This document shows, piece after piece, positions 1 through 12,451 of a stretch of 64,000 nt of DNA. How positions within the stretch are numbered: position 1 is the first letter of the stretch; every line of letters begins with the position of its first letter. The notes below the pieces were generated by a model that was given only the letters and a program-made list of their open reading frames with translations, searched no databases and had not been told where the DNA came from. This stretch comes from Tubulanus polymorphus (lineage: Eukaryota; Nemertea; Palaeonemertea; Tubulaniformes; Tubulanidae): positions 21,984,153 to 22,048,152 of the forward strand of contig NC_134028.1 of assembly GCF_964204645.1 (NCBI RefSeq), written 5' to 3'. A program made the translations under genes and the position numbers.

Positions 1-537
1 CAAATACGCATTATATGTTATTAGAGTTTTATAGATAAAGTACGTACGAAAAAAACGAATAATTCCGATAAAACTTGATGGAAATAAATCACTTAAGATT
101 GGGTTAGTCTTTCTATTCTCAGATTTTATCACCCGACTGTTTGTATTTACAAGCTCATTGTTGCTTCAAACCAGCCCTTCGTCATAATGCCTACTCAGGG
201 TATCACCTATATCGAATCATTATTTATTGATGTTATCAATGGTTTGTAGGAAAATGAAATCCATTTATATCAATATCAAGATCACCCAGAAATGGTTGGA
301 GCACTCAACAATGGATGGAACATCCGGCAATTGATGGCACGGCGTCCCGGTGTCCAATTTAGAACGTAAAATCCGTAACCCAGCTGAATATTTCATCTTA
401 TCCAACCTTGTTATCAGACATTAATCAACATCTACACGCGAGTTTTATATTATCATGGATTCAAAGATTAGGACGATTTGGTTTTGTATATTTCACGATA
501 CTCATGAGTTACGAATATTCGTTTTGTTTTCGAATCA
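1..537. other. 3' flank of the alkaline phosphatase gene; no gene seen
   Basis: AT-rich DNA downstream of the minus-strand phosphatase stop codon. It should contain that gene's 3' UTR; a minus-strand AATAAA lies near 225-232. I see no supported coding exon on either strand. Confidence 0.5.
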
Positions 538-3500
538 TTAACTGATGACATAATTTACGTAAACTACAGCGGTTATTGTAAGTAATGTAACGTATGATTT
601 GGTCTGTGCGCCTTTGCTCGTTGTACAAATGTTGTATCTTTTATCCGACTCATGACAGTGGTTTTTATTCGGTCCGATACAAGCGGCGTAGCCCATCGCG
701 TGCGCTATATAATTCTGTTCAACGACCCCGTTAAACAGGAATGACATCGGTCCTCGCGCGTAGATCGACACGTCTTCGCCACCGTGCGTCTCCTCTTTCA
801 GGTTGATACCGGATTCCTGCCTATATTTCAAAGCCCCTGCCGAGAGATAGAGAAAGTATGTGAACGTTATCACAAAAATAACGGGTTTTATGCTGCTGCT
901 GCGGCAAGTGATGAACCGCCAGGATCGCTAGTAGTTACTTAGTCGTCTCCGTGTGGCTCCGTCGGTAGAGTGCTGCGCTACTGTGCTTGCGTGTTCGAAT
1001 CTCTAGCGTTCAATGAAGCCTCTTCGTTCGACTGTGGCAATCGAGGATTCCGCTTTTGCCACAGAAATGTGAAATATTTGACCCCCACAAATTTCCTCAC
1101 AAATCAACAATGCAACCCTGATTCTGCAAAGGTTTTACTGATACCAAGACCCATCACAGCAACCCCTTGCCCACAAACATCCAACCGCCAGATTTTCGAA
1201 CCCGCTCCCCTGTCAGGATGGAATTAGGACCAATCCCTTGTGAAAATGTAGTGTGCAGTTTGGGGTTTTAATTGACAAACCTGTTTGTTTTGGCGTGAGT
1301 AGTTGACGGGAACCGTTAGTTTTACTGATGGCGTAACCGGGTCCGTTAGTGTACATGAGAGTCGTGAACGGTAGATTGGACGTGTCGTTTTCGTAATCAT
1401 TCAAACCTGAAATTATCGATAAGTATAAATAAGATTTCATTATACAAATCAATTAAATGATAACAATAAATTCATTAATTCGTGATTCACCAAACAAACA
1501 GGCAATATTGTGAATAAAGCTAAAAAGCAAAGATCACGGGTTTTTTGCCTGGCCGATATGAACGCCCGCACTATGAAGCCTGCGAAGTTTCTTCGACATC
1601 GGTCTTTATAAGTTAGTTCATGTACGGTTTTCTTTCAGGAAGCGTCACATACGGGTTAAGACATGCACTAGATATGTGGACCGAAATGAGCGTCAAGAAA
1701 CAAAGTCATGATGCAACAACTTCGAAGTGTATCGAGGATAACGAAGACACAATGCTTCCACTAATACAGCCCATCGGTGGCGGTTGTATGAACTAAAAAG
1801 GACACGGGCGGTCAAGATTAATGTGCGCCGACATAAACTCAGGAAATACTATACGATTACATAGATAGCATAGAGTTCGGTGTTAATATATGAAAATGGT
1901 TGGTATCAAAAATGCATAAAGAGATTCCTTTAAGAGATGTTTTTTTTGCTGGTATGAATTATACATTATGCATTATAGATAGAGTCTTGGATGCTGCACC
2001 ATAGATTGCGGAGACTTGGCATACTCAACGACAAAAGATAATCAGGGAATTTACAACATTTTAGGGGCTGTCATGTATACATCACTTATTGTATCTAACC
2101 ACCAATATGGCGTCGTCGAAAAAGCTACAATCATGACTATACGAACTGTATATGTATGTCAATATCGAGGCATTTTTGATGGTATATACTTCAAAGGATC
2201 AGACACTTTTATATGCACAAAATCTATTTCGGTGAAGGTCAAACATCGAACTATAGAATACAATACTCTTTGATATCTCTATATCGATATATATGCACTA
2301 TCGAATATACGACGAACTGTGCAAAAAAATTCGTGGAATCCTGCGCGTTGTCTTTCACTAGCCAACTAGCCACTTAGCTACTAACTAAGAATAGGATTTT
2401 TTTTTATTCGGTAGACGTCCTGAATTAAATGTAATCTTATGAATCATGTGTCTTAATTTTCAAGCCGACTTGTCGGAAAAGAAGAGGATTCTTTTGATAA
2501 CGATATCTCGCAAAGTTTTTTTCATGCCGTACCCGACGTTAGAAACGCGAAAACCTTACCGAATAGAGGACTTCCTCTAGTGGGATATCCCCCAAGATCA
2601 AATACATGCGAATGATCGGCAGTTACGACGGTTAATGTATCTCTAACCGAAGTGAGTTGTTCTACCTCTCCGATCGCTGCTTCAAACGCCCAGCTGTCTA
2701 TGATTGCCAGTTTTGCCCATGACTCGTGATGACCGTGATCGATTCTGCCGCCTATAAAATCAACATAAAGTCAATCAGAGATCAAGCATATTATAACAAT
2801 AAACTTAAAAGTTTATCAATAAACTTAAACTTAAACTTATAACTCCGAGTAATCAATGATTACTCCAAGCATATACAGGACTAGCACGATACCCGTCTTA
2901 GACTGGTTGATAGGTAAAACATAAACACATCAGCGGTACAGTACGAAAAATAGCTCATGAACTTTAGGCTACAGTTCACCAATTTCCTCACAGAGGGCGA
3001 CATCCTCCAAAATGGCTGATGATGTTTTGTATTTCATTTTGCTATGATTTTTTTAAACTTAATCTAATACCTCCTTGTATATATTCTAATTTCTAACAAT
3101 GATAAATACCTTCCCGTGGATATTCAGGACCAAAGAATCGACACATCAACATGAGACTCCCCGCCCAATAACCTGGATGAGTTCTCCAAAAACCTCCAAC
3201 CAATTTGTATAGTTATCCAGGAAGAAAGACACTAAATATTTGGATGGATACATGAAAGCTGTGGGTACTGGAGTGTGTAATGGGTAGTGTAGTGTGATCT
3301 GTGTGCATTTGTGGCCAGCACACAGATCACATTGTTCAATGGGGTTTGGTCCAGGACTCGCGAGATTTTCAACAACACGGAAGTAACGTGTAATAAATGA
3401 TGACTTGAATTGCATGACTACCTACCACCCCTCATTATTGTTGGAAAACTAAACGTTCCGCACTGACTAAAAATTAGTAATAACATTTTTGAAATGGCCA

Positions 3501-6500
3501 GAATTTTAACTTAGGTTCCATCTCATTTTTATTTTACAATAACGATTGGTATAATTTTTTTCTATCGGCTAGATAACAATCACCCGTGCAGTGTTTTGTC
3601 GATTGTGTCGTTTTACCTTCTACGAGTAAGAAGAATCCGTTTTTATTCTTCTTCAGAATCTCGATGGCTTTTTTGGTCATTTCAGCAATAGACGGTTCAC
3701 CCGCTGTATCATTGAGCCTTTCACCTTCGTACTGCATATGACTGTATTCGAATAACCCTTGAATATCAAGTAAATGAAAAGTACATGTAAGTCCAAAAAC
3801 CGTTATGGATGTGAAATCTTGGTTTCTACGAAAAATGAAGCAATCTTTTTTTCATTTACCTAAAACACGGTCAACATTTTTCGGGTTAATTTGATCGAAT
3901 CCATTCTTATCGTGGACGTACGTGTGTCTTAGGTTGGCTTTCTTCTGGTTGGCTTTCCATTCCTGCATAACACCATTACAATAACGACTCGTACAGTATT
4001 AAACAGTAATATATACGGGCAGAAAAATCGTGGGTCTTTCGTCGAATGCAACATTATTCACAAATATCAAATAATATTCGATTTACTAGGAAACCCTTAG
4101 CATATGAACTACGCGGTTTTTGGTTCTGGCCACCCTGGATAAGCCCCCCCCCCCCTGGACAACGCACATGTGCTTGCTTCCGCGTAACTTCGCTCTATTG
4201 GTGGTGAAATACGAAAAGCAACTTATCCGATAGATATGGTGGCTGATAAGGGCCATAGCGTAAAATTCCTGGTATGTAAATGAGGGCGCCAGAACGCCAG
4301 AACGCCAAAACGAAAAAAAAACGTCCAATTTTCTCTAGAAGTTCGTTTTGGCGCGCCAAAACAAAGAAAATTCCGTTTTGGCACCCCCGCCAAAACGAAC
4401 TTTCATTTTGGCGCCCCCGCCAAAACAACGAAAAACGTCCAATTTTCTCTGAAAGTTCGTTTTGGCGCACCAAAACGGAGAAAATTCCGTTTTGGCGACC
4501 CCGCCAAAACGAACTTTCATTTTGGCGCCCCCACCAAAACGAACTTTCGTTTTGGCGGCCACGCCAAAACAATGAAAAACGTCGAAATTTCTCTAAAAGT
4601 TCGTTTTGGCGCGCCAAAACGAAGAAAATTCCGTTTTGGCGCCCCCGCCAAAACAACGAAAAACGTCCAATTTTCTCTGAAAGTTCGTTTTGGCGCGCCA
4701 AAACAAAGAAAAGTTCGTTTTGGCGCGGTTATTTCCGTTTTGGCGCCCCCGCCAAAACAAGCATTCAACGACAATAAAATTATTTTTCAATTTGGCGCGT
4801 TGATCTTGTGTGTAATTTGCATAAATTTGCATATATGAAAATATTTTACGTATATATAGAATTATTTTACGTGGTTTAAAGTTCGTTTTGGCGGGGGCGC
4901 CAAAACAGAATATTCGTTGTTTTGGCGCGCCAAAACGAACTTTTAGAGAAATTTCGACGTTTTTCGTTGTTTTGCGGGGGCGCCAAAATGAAAGTTTGTT
5001 TTGGCGGGGGCGCCAAAACGGAATATTCGTTGTTTTGGTGCGCCAAAACGAACTTTTAGAGAAATTTCGACGTTTTTCGTTGTTTTGGCGGGGGCGCCAA
5101 AATGAAAGTTCGTTTTGGCGTGGGCGTCAAAACGGAATTTTCTCCGTTTTGGTGCGCCAAAACGAACTTTTAGAGAAATTTCGACGTTTTTCGTTGTTTT
5201 GGTGGGGGCGCCAAAACGGAATTTTCTTTGTTTTGGCGCGCCAAAACGAACTTTTGGACGAGAAAATTGGACGTTTTTTTTCGTTTTGGCGTTCTGGCAT
5301 TTACATACCAGGAATTTTACGCTATGGCCCGTATCAGCCACCATAGATAGACCCTAGACTTTCGTAAATCCCTTCAATTCAGTAACATAGTTCAATCATA
5401 GCAAAAATATCCTTTTTGAGCGCCTTTATGCAAATATATGCAAATTTAACTCAGGGGCAAAGCGCCATATTGAAATTACCGCGCCAAAAGGGCAAAAAAT
5501 CCGTGTTTAAAATTTTAAATCAACTTCGTACTTCCATTCTGGTGTCCTCATTTGCATATCAGGAATTTTACTTCATAGCCCGAATCAGTCACCCTAAAGA
5601 ACCCTCCGCGCTGTGCCACTCATGCATAACGGTGGCAATCATGCATAACAGAAGGGAATTCATACTAAAATTTTAGCATATTTTATTTCATTGCTTGTCT
5701 AAAAGTTGAAAAACAATAACTAATTGTTCCGAGATTTACGAGATCAGTTAACATGACCTATCTCGGAGTTCGAAGAATAACCTACTTAATACGACTATAT
5801 CATAGTATGTCTTTCTATTTTTTTCCGTAACGCAAACGCGCTATAGCTTTTTGCCTTTGTGCGTTTATTATTTGTTGAGATATAATATATATGCGCAAAC
5901 ATACGAGCTTCGAATATAATTCAACCAACGTCGAAAACGAATCAGATTAAAAAAAAAAAAGACTGTCAACACTTTGTATTTATTCGTGATATATTTGCGT
6001 CATCGCGAAAGGTTAAAATACGTATATCAAAACAGAGGTAAAAAAAAAAAACTGTGATCACGTCGTGTGAATTACTGAATATAGTTCTCTGAGTTTCAGT
6101 TTCAGGCTTGTCCGTCAAAAATTCGGTACCACCTGAGGATGTCCTATTTTTCTTTGGTTCAAATCTTTGGAAATTGCAACAGGGTTTTATTTTTCAAAGT
6201 TTTCCTAGGGAGGGCCTCGACACCCCCCTTATGGCTTCTCGCCACTCGTGGATAGTATAATTATCGCGCTTTTCACCGGGTGCTTCCCCTCGGTCAGTAT
6301 AAGCTCTGAATCCGCTTCTGATTGGTGCTCGTGAAATATTTGTATATCATTCTAATTGATGCGGGCCAGTTTTTGTTGATGTCACAGAACTATTTCCTAC
6401 CGTTACAAGGTTTCGACCATCTGTTCGTTTTCCTTTCTTGTTTGGATACTCCGGATCTGTGTCACTTTTCGTGTAAAAGTGGCAACGACCTCCTCCGAAT

Positions 6501-8714
6501 ATCACCTACAACAAAAATATACATACGGTAAAAGATGAAATAACAAAACATGTTCGACGGCTCAATAAATATGGTTCGTTTTTTCCACTATTTCATCACT
6601 GGCGAATCGAATCTAATCTAAAACAATATTGCATCACATTCTGTTTTCGCGTCAAGACCTGTGTTTATTTGCACCGAAAATCATCGCCGTCCGAACTCCT
6701 AAATTCGTTTTGATATTACATACGATAAAGCTCGGTCAAAATCACGTTCAGGCGTTTTGTCAAGAGCACTTCAATAAGGCTCTAAGAACCCAGTTTTACC
6801 AGGCTATCGTTTCGAATGATCGGCGGTTCTATACTGATCTTCCTCGCTGAGCAATGGTCGCGTGTTACTACAACGCTATCGATGAACAACACCACATCGT
6901 TACTGAATCTCCACGAATGGACATGTACTTACGTCGAGATCTTTCCCATCTCCGTCTATGAGTTGAGCGGCGATATCTTTACATTTTCCAACATCGGGCG
7001 CTGGTATTTTTGTGTTATCCTCCCAGTTCCGATCGACTGACTGTGCGTACAGCGCTCCCGGTGTCGCGTGAGTAACCTTAGTAGTCGTTACCATTCCGAC
7101 ACTTTTCCCTAGATCGTATGAAACATTAGTTTAAGCGGCTTGAATAAAGCAATCCGTTGACATTTTTTTACAGTTTGAAAAGACCCACAACGATAAAACA
7201 ATCATACATCTTAGACTACTGAAACTGATGAGCTTAAACTCAACATGTCTATCGATGTTTTCAAAGACATCATCAGAAATCCCCGAAATTGTTGTGGCGT
7301 CAATGAAGCATTTCATTTCTTCAAACATCATGTGGGATTTCACTTTCGTGTGAACCCATTGATTCTCTCCAGTAACTCAGAACTAGATGGGATGATACTG
7401 TTGCATTGACTTAGCATCAGCGCTCAGTGACAAGCGGGTTCGAGTCCTGCTTGTTGCGTATAATGCACGGGCCGTGGACCCCAGTGGGGTTAGTCTTGGG
7501 TAACCAAGATCCGAACCACGTGAAGTAAGATATATAGAATTATATCTCAAAAGCCACATACGTATCGCTTCAAACGTAGCAACTTTTATCGACTATTAGT
7601 ATTTGAATGAAGTCTTGACAAATAGTATATATAATGGTGGTCCACAATAGCACAATTCCGTATCTCAACATCTCATATAGATTGTATGGAATGAGACATT
7701 AAGAATCATGAACAAACTTTACTTGCGACGATATGGGTCCAAAGTGCAACGATCAATGTTTGTATTGTATTTGTAGTTTGGTGCCTACCTGCATCCTTCG
7801 CCCATTTTAGGATCGAATGGAATTTGTTATTCGGGTCGAGCGTGGAGCATTTACCGCGTTCAACAGTGTCGTCGACGCCTAGAACTCCGTACTTGGTCTT
7901 AAAACCGCACAGCATAGCAGTGGCGGTACCAGCCGAATCAGCCACTTGATGGTCTGTATTATACGTCTAATGCAGAAATGGAAAATATATTCTATTCATT
8001 CATATTGTTCAACTTGGATTGACTTTCAACTTGAAAATCAATGCGCCGAATAACAGAAATACCAGCGTTAAACGATTACAAATCGAAAGCATGATTTTGT
8101 TCAGACCTTGGATAACGCGACATTCGGGAATTTATCGTAGACCAGCTGGGTTTCTTCGCCTAGTTGACCTTGCGATTGACCCTTGTATATTCGAGTAGCT
8201 ACGACAGTCGGCAGTCCCATTCCGTCGCCGATGAAAATAATGACGTTTTTGGCGACATTGATATTTGGCATATGATCCAATCTGTCTTTAAGCGTATCTT
8301 GGCCAATTTTGTTCCAGAAATCGGCATCTATACATAATTCAGAAAAATACATAATACATTTTTCATCTAACCTTAACTATACTGTAAGGACGTTTAGAAT
8401 TCTATTTCGACAAAATGAACATAATGGCCTTAAATTATAAACATTTCAGTCGACTCTATCAAATAGATAATCAATCAGACGTCCTTAACAAAAATATATC
8501 ATATATTTTCTTAAACAGCGCACTCTAACAAACTATAATCAGCGCGCTATACATCAGTACGAATTTCAATTTTAGCTGAGCAATTTTAGTATCTCATTCC
8601 TCTGTTTTCTTAAAATGACTTACTCTCTGTTTTACGCGGTACGGCGCAGTCCAAGCCGGTCAAGTAAAAAAGCGGGACGCACGCTACAACAACTACTACC
8701 GCTCGGTAAGACAT
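538..8714 (-). CDS. Alkaline phosphatase, GPI-anchored type (10 exons, complete)
   Basis: Exons (minus, 5' to 3'): 8624-8714, 8107-8327, 7789-7966, 6933-7108, 6401-6505, 3860-3962, 3617-3757, 2560-2751, 1281-1406, 538-836. All junctions are GT-AG and the phases join into one 543-residue frame, the usual family length. A signal peptide covers residues 1-24. IFIGDGMG gives the first metal Asp. D114-S115-A116 carries the catalytic phosphoserine. Metal ligands follow in DHGHH (343-347), TADHSH (382-387) and ETHGGED (His462). A hydrophobic tail at 519-543 follows a short polar stretch and fits a GPI-attachment signal. The enzyme would be a Zn/Mg ectophosphatase that hydrolyses phosphomonoesters at the outer cell surface. 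Exon 2 has a weak donor (GTCTGA). The 2.4 kb intron between exons 5 and 6 holds a foldback element. Family assignment is very secure; tissue role is unknown. Confidence 0.96.
900..1065. repeat. Fragments of a dispersed repeat family in phosphatase intron 9
   Basis: The stretch near 918-935 (CCGCCAGGATCGCTAGT) recurs near 63142-63160. The stretch near 1036-1052 (GGCAATCGAGGATTCC) recurs near 9415, 41317, 43702 and, partly, 46922. A TTCGAATC box near 994 looks like the B box of a tRNA-derived SINE. The element is not complete enough to bound. Confidence 0.45.
4229..5352. mobile_element. Foldback (long inverted repeat) element built of TTTTGGCG...CGCCAAAA units
   Basis: The two ends are reverse complements. 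GGTGGCTGATAAGGGCC begins near 4238 and runs on to about 4300; its inverse is at about 5285-5345. Inside, both arms consist of short palindromes such as TTTTGGCGCGCCAAAA and TTTTGGCGCCCCCGCCAAAA. These are separated by spacers (near 4434-4456 and again at ~4580 and ~4665) that recur in inverted form in the right arm. The arms meet at an AT-rich centre near 4790-4880. The unit recurs about every 130 bp, so long open frames exist on both strands, but they translate only the repeat. No transposase is seen, so the element is non-autonomous. It sits inside an intron of the phosphatase gene. Confidence 0.85.
5395..5592. mobile_element. Degenerate second copy of the foldback element's right end
   Basis: The stretch near 5546-5592 matches the outer right terminus at 5298-5342 with several changes (TATCAGGAATTTTAC is shared). 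The stretch near 5420-5500 resembles the AT-rich centre of the main element, including the doubled ATGCAAAT-type motif and GCGCCAAAA. Most of the palindromic array is missing. Confidence 0.6.
7420..7540 (+). repeat. tRNA-derived SINE copy
   Basis: It contains a B-box-like GCGGGTTCGAGTCCTGCT at about 7435, then GGGCCGTGGACC and a tail AATCCGAACCACGTG-like segment. The same order of blocks occurs at 53530-53660. It lies in an intron of the phosphatase gene. No intact cloverleaf is present, so it is not a tRNA gene. Confidence 0.55.
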
Positions 8715-9889
8715 CGTGTGGCGCTTTGAATATACTATCGGAATGACTCGAATGATCACTTATGATAGTGACGACGCTATTCGACAAAACATATGTGACC
8801 ACTTATTGAGCGCGCACACCGACGAAGTCTAGTCACATTATAACACCAGCTTTCACATGCAACGCGCTAGATTCACAACGTATATGAGTATATATGTACC
8901 TAATTTAATCATTATTCGTAATACATAATAAACAAAGGACGCACAAAGCATTTCATTAACTGAAACTTCTGAATATCCAGGTAATTACGACTGAATAATT
9001 TCTAAATCGGGGCAATTATGGGACATGGTGTCTGTTCTAGGTTCAATGATCTGGTGTGGTGACAGATCGTTAGATTTACTGCTGATCGGTCGACAGCAGC
9101 CGGTTCGCTTGTTTCTATATCTTGCTTTTTTAGTAGTTCGGATCTTGTAGTTTCCGCCCAAGACTAACTCTATTGGATTGTTCAGTTAATCTCACGATGG
9201 GACCCTACACACTGTATGCAGTCAACAGGACCCGGGAACCAAACCCCACTTCGAGCATGTCATCCATCACAATGTAGGTAGTAAGCCTACATTACAAAGT
9301 ACCTTAACCAAAACAACTGTAACTTTGAACCCGAGTCCGGCATTTAGTTGTCAGCCCTGGTGACTTAAAGTCGCTACCGAAGTTGAGCGCAATGTGGAGC
9401 TGCCAACCCTACTGTTGCGATCGAGGATTCAACTGATGGCAGGCGAGGATTTCCCTAGTAGTTACTCGGTTGAATGGACTTATCTTCGGGGTAATTCTAT
9501 CATTAATGAAAACTTGACAACAATCACCGAGTAAAGAAAATTAATTTGGTGTGTATTTGATGGTTCTGGTGATAATATATCTGGATTCGGGAGCCTAAGA
9601 ATACAGTATAAAGTTGATCGAAAATGAACTAATTTTGACAACGTAAGACTGAGTGCTTGGCACGCCGGCTAATGGGATAACTGGAGTTCGGCGCCCCCAT
9701 TCAAAGAAGGCTCGAAATCATTTTATCACAGTAGAGAGAATCCTATAGGATATAGTCGAAACGTTGAAATAAACTACTATCTCGAAGTTACATTTTCGGA
9801 CTTTTTCTTATCATTGTGGGATTCTCTCTACATCGCGTCAACACGGATATAGTGTTCTATCAATCGTAATCATTTTATCAGAGTCCATC
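8715..9889. other. Intergenic, repeat-rich; no gene seen
   Basis: This is the 5' flank of the phosphatase and the 3' flank of the class A GPCR. Near 9400-9480 there is a copy of the dispersed ATCGAGGATT repeat. Near 9590-9650 the segment GGATTCGGGAGCCTAA is shared with 57707-57722. Near 9725-9840 lies a Penelope-like 3'-tail motif, listed separately. No coding exon could be supported. Confidence 0.5.
9725..9840 (+). mobile_element. Penelope-like-type 3' tail fragment
   Basis: It contains AGTCGAAACGTTGAAATAAA and ends CATTGTGGGATTCTCTC. The same succession (GAAACGTTG, AAATAAA, then GTGGGATTTCTCTCGTC) is seen on the minus strand near 46385-46470, and a weaker version near 31230-31330. GTAGAGAGAATCC at 9732 and GGATTCTCTCTAC at 9819 form inverted ends. 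The Penelope link is inference from the motif order; no reverse transcriptase is present. Confidence 0.4.
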
Positions 9890-10882
9890 TCAGAATTTTC
9901 GTCCGAACAAACCTAATGTCAAACACCAAACTAAAGTTTGGAGAAATCCCCTCCGGATGAACGCGTAGATGAATAGATTAACGGATACATTGAACATCTC
10001 GAACATGAGAAACGCAAAGAAAAAATAGAAATAGTCAATCGAACCGTATTGTTTATTAGCGATAACTTCATACGTCCCTTCGAGAAAACTGACGAAACAT
10101 AAACTCACTACGACCAGCGCTATGTTGACTGTGTTTCGGTTTGTTTTCCCTTTAGATAAGTCCTTTCGCTTTAGGTTCGCCGCTAGGATCGTAAACACGA
10201 CGTGAATATTCAACAGCATCGCCAACGAGAACGGCAACGTTTTCGTCAGGATCGAATCGACAGTGAAGAAAAAACCCCACAGAAACGACTGCCACACCGG
10301 GCCGTAGTCGGCGATCGTGAATTTCAGAACGACTCGATCGCGATCGCCGCAAGAAGCCGTTTCGATCATCTTAACGACGAAGTACTGCGGCAGCGTATGA
10401 ACCCCGGCGAATAGAAACAGCGAGCACGTTACGAGTTTAGCTCTGTGAACGGTGCAATACCGTGGCGCCTTCAACGGGAATATAACCGCTATGTAGCGAT
10501 CTACGGTAACGGCTAAAGTGACCGATTGACTGGTGTATCTAGAGACCATTACGACGTAGTCTATCCCGGCGTATTTACGGGCGATTTCGCGCGACCAATC
10601 GCCGTCGACGTAACCGTACAGTTGTAGGTAGTAGTTCAGTTTCGACAAGGTGCTCGATAAGGACGCGATTCCGTCAGCGATGGCCAGAGCTCGCAAGTAG
10701 AATATACCGCTTCCGCGATGTCGCATCGCCGTAAACACGACGAAACTGAACAGATTACCAACAACTCCTATCACGCACATAGTCCCGTAGATACCGAACA
10801 AAACGGCCGTCAGCAAACTTCTGTCGTATTCGCTACAAATCCAATCCGTTCTCTCTGAATCATTCGCCAGTGAGAGATCCAT
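9890..10882 (-). CDS. Class A (rhodopsin-like) GPCR, orphan, neuropeptide-receptor type
   Basis: This is a single-exon reading frame of 330 residues with seven hydrophobic segments. I take the first ATG (10882), not an upstream in-frame TTG. The short extracellular N terminus has an N-glycosylation site (NDS, residues 7-9). TM1 carries GN (VVGNLFS) and TM2 carries a LA-AD motif (LRALAIADG). TM3 ends with DRYIAVIFPLKA, the class A DRY signature with the following P. TM7 has NLFIYAF, so the usual NPxxY is NLxxY here. The layout resembles invertebrate FMRFamide- or peptide-type receptors, but the ligand cannot be named from sequence. It acts at the plasma membrane. It runs the same way as the five somatomedin-B receptors next to it but is unrelated to them in sequence. 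Confidence 0.88.
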   Translation of the reverse strand: MDLSLANDSERTDWICSEYDRSLLTAVLFGIYGTMCVIGVVGNLFSFVVFTAMRHRGSGIFYLRALAIADGIASLSSTLSKLNYYLQLYGYVDGDWSREIARKYAGIDYVVMVSRYTSQSVTLAVTVDRYIAVIFPLKAPRYCTVHRAKLVTCSLFLFAGVHTLPQYFVVKMIETASCGDRDRVVLKFTIADYGPVWQSFLWGFFFTVDSILTKTLPFSLAMLLNIHVVFTILAANLKRKDLSKGKTNRNTVNIALVVVSLCFVSFLEGTYEVIANKQYGSIDYFYFFFAFLMFEMFNVSVNLFIYAFIRRGFLQTLVWCLTLGLFGRKF

Positions 10883-11929
10883 ATTTGGCGGCACGAACAA
10901 CTCGTTTGTTTATCTTTTCAGAAACGTGTGGCGTGCTTGTCATGCGAATCTTAACCGAAGCGAAATTCGAGTCGTCTTATTCACATGGATTTTGCCATCA
11001 GCAAATGGTGTCAGGAAACCATCTTTTCACTTTTATATACATATGTGTATTAAGTTTCGCATAAGTCTATTATGAAATGGCGATTTTTACGTGCAACGTG
11101 TGTACGTTAACACGCGAGTGAATGTAAAATTATAGGTATATATATATTGTTGGATTGGGCGAAAATATCTGTTTGAAAGCATTTCGCTAAAGATTCATAA
11201 CAATAGTAATAACAAAGAGTAAAATCCGTTGGAATAAGGTTTCCTAAAATATGAGGTGTGAGGCGTTTGTTTCTATATACGTATGCGTGTGGGGCTATTC
11301 ATTTAGAATTTCAAACATAACGCTATGAACGATGTAAAACTGTGGGGTTTAATTGGTACAGCTCGTGATATATTGTCGACGTCAGTATTAATGAGTTTTA
11401 CGATGCAGGAACTCTAATTATAGAAGGCATATCGTAGTTAACTCATCATTCCAAGTAGTAAGGGGGAGGGGAAAGCGTGTGTAATTTTACAATAGATAAG
11501 AAAAGTTCTTTCGGATATTTCTTCAGGGGTATTGAACACAAAGTCGACTATTTATTTCAAATATTTAGCTGAAAAAAGAAATCGATATTAATTTGAAACT
11601 TTTTTTTTCATCTGTATTCTGTTAGGTGGAAGCTGTATATTTCGAAATCACCGTTCAAGGCCGTATTTAGGTTAATTAAATGAATTCATTATCGATTAAC
11701 ACCTTGAAGGCTGGTCTACAGTGCTTTCGTCGTTTCTTTTGAAGCGTATTCCTTGTGCCGCTTCCACCTGATTCCAATAACTGAAATCAAAATCACACCC
11801 GTTCGTATATCTCTCCTCGGAATTTGTTAACGATGCGCATCAATGTGCATGGTGCATGCTACGAGCAATTGGAACCACGGGCAATTAGCGGTTTCTACTA
11901 TACCTTAAGAAAAGAGTTAACAGTTGGTA

Positions 11930-12055
11930 GGAATTATTCCTTCCTTGATGACGTGGGAAATCAGTCACAAGTATCCTCAATAGTACAAAAAGGAAATAGA
12001 AAGATTGAAACTATATAAATCTTCTCTATGAAAAGTTTTTTAGTGTGAACGTAGT
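11930..12055 (+). repeat. Dispersed ~125 bp repeat, copy 1
   Basis: It matches 22445-22570 closely: both contain TTCCTTCCTTGATGACGTG, a CAATAGTACAAAAAGGAAA block, then GAAAGATTGAAACTAT and a GAACGTAG end. Both copies are open in the same frame for about 25 codons, but no longer coding context exists. Confidence 0.6.
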
Positions 12056-12396
12056 ATGATTGCTCGTAGGTGTACGTTAGTGTGTACGTGGTGTGTGTGC
12101 ACGTGTTCGCATCTATAGGGATAAGGACCCATATAAACTTTCAGCTTCTCCTTACTCCTCGCACTTTATATTGTTACATCTATTATATATATGATATGTA
12201 TATTTATGTGTGTATGTATGGTATGTGCGTATTGTAATTTTTATCCTATGATCCAGTAATTACGTAACAATTTATTTTGCAAAATAATTAAAATTCATTC
12301 ATCAGAAACATTTTTGACGTGAATATTGCATAACTTTTTGATTCTTCCTATATTGATTCAGATAAGAAACGAGTATCATACACAATATAAGGTTTT

Positions 12397-12451
12397 ATTT
12401 TCAAGGATATCGTCTTATATAATATTTTCAAGGATATCGTCTTATATAATA
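12397..12451. repeat. 27-bp tandem duplication
   Basis: Two adjacent identical copies of a 27-bp unit containing CAAGGATATCGTCTTATATA, just downstream of the first somatomedin-B receptor. This would be in its 3' flank or 3' UTR. Confidence 0.8.

Noticed and set aside
3590-3616. Read-through of phosphatase exon 7 past LVEG to a stop
   Set aside because: GTAAAA donor fits, and the next exon restores the conserved GGRIDHGHH block in frame.
4195-5357. Long open frames (up to ~168 codons) on both strands
   Set aside because: They are translations of the TTTTGGCG palindromic units of the foldback element, in all frames. No start context, splice sites or domain.
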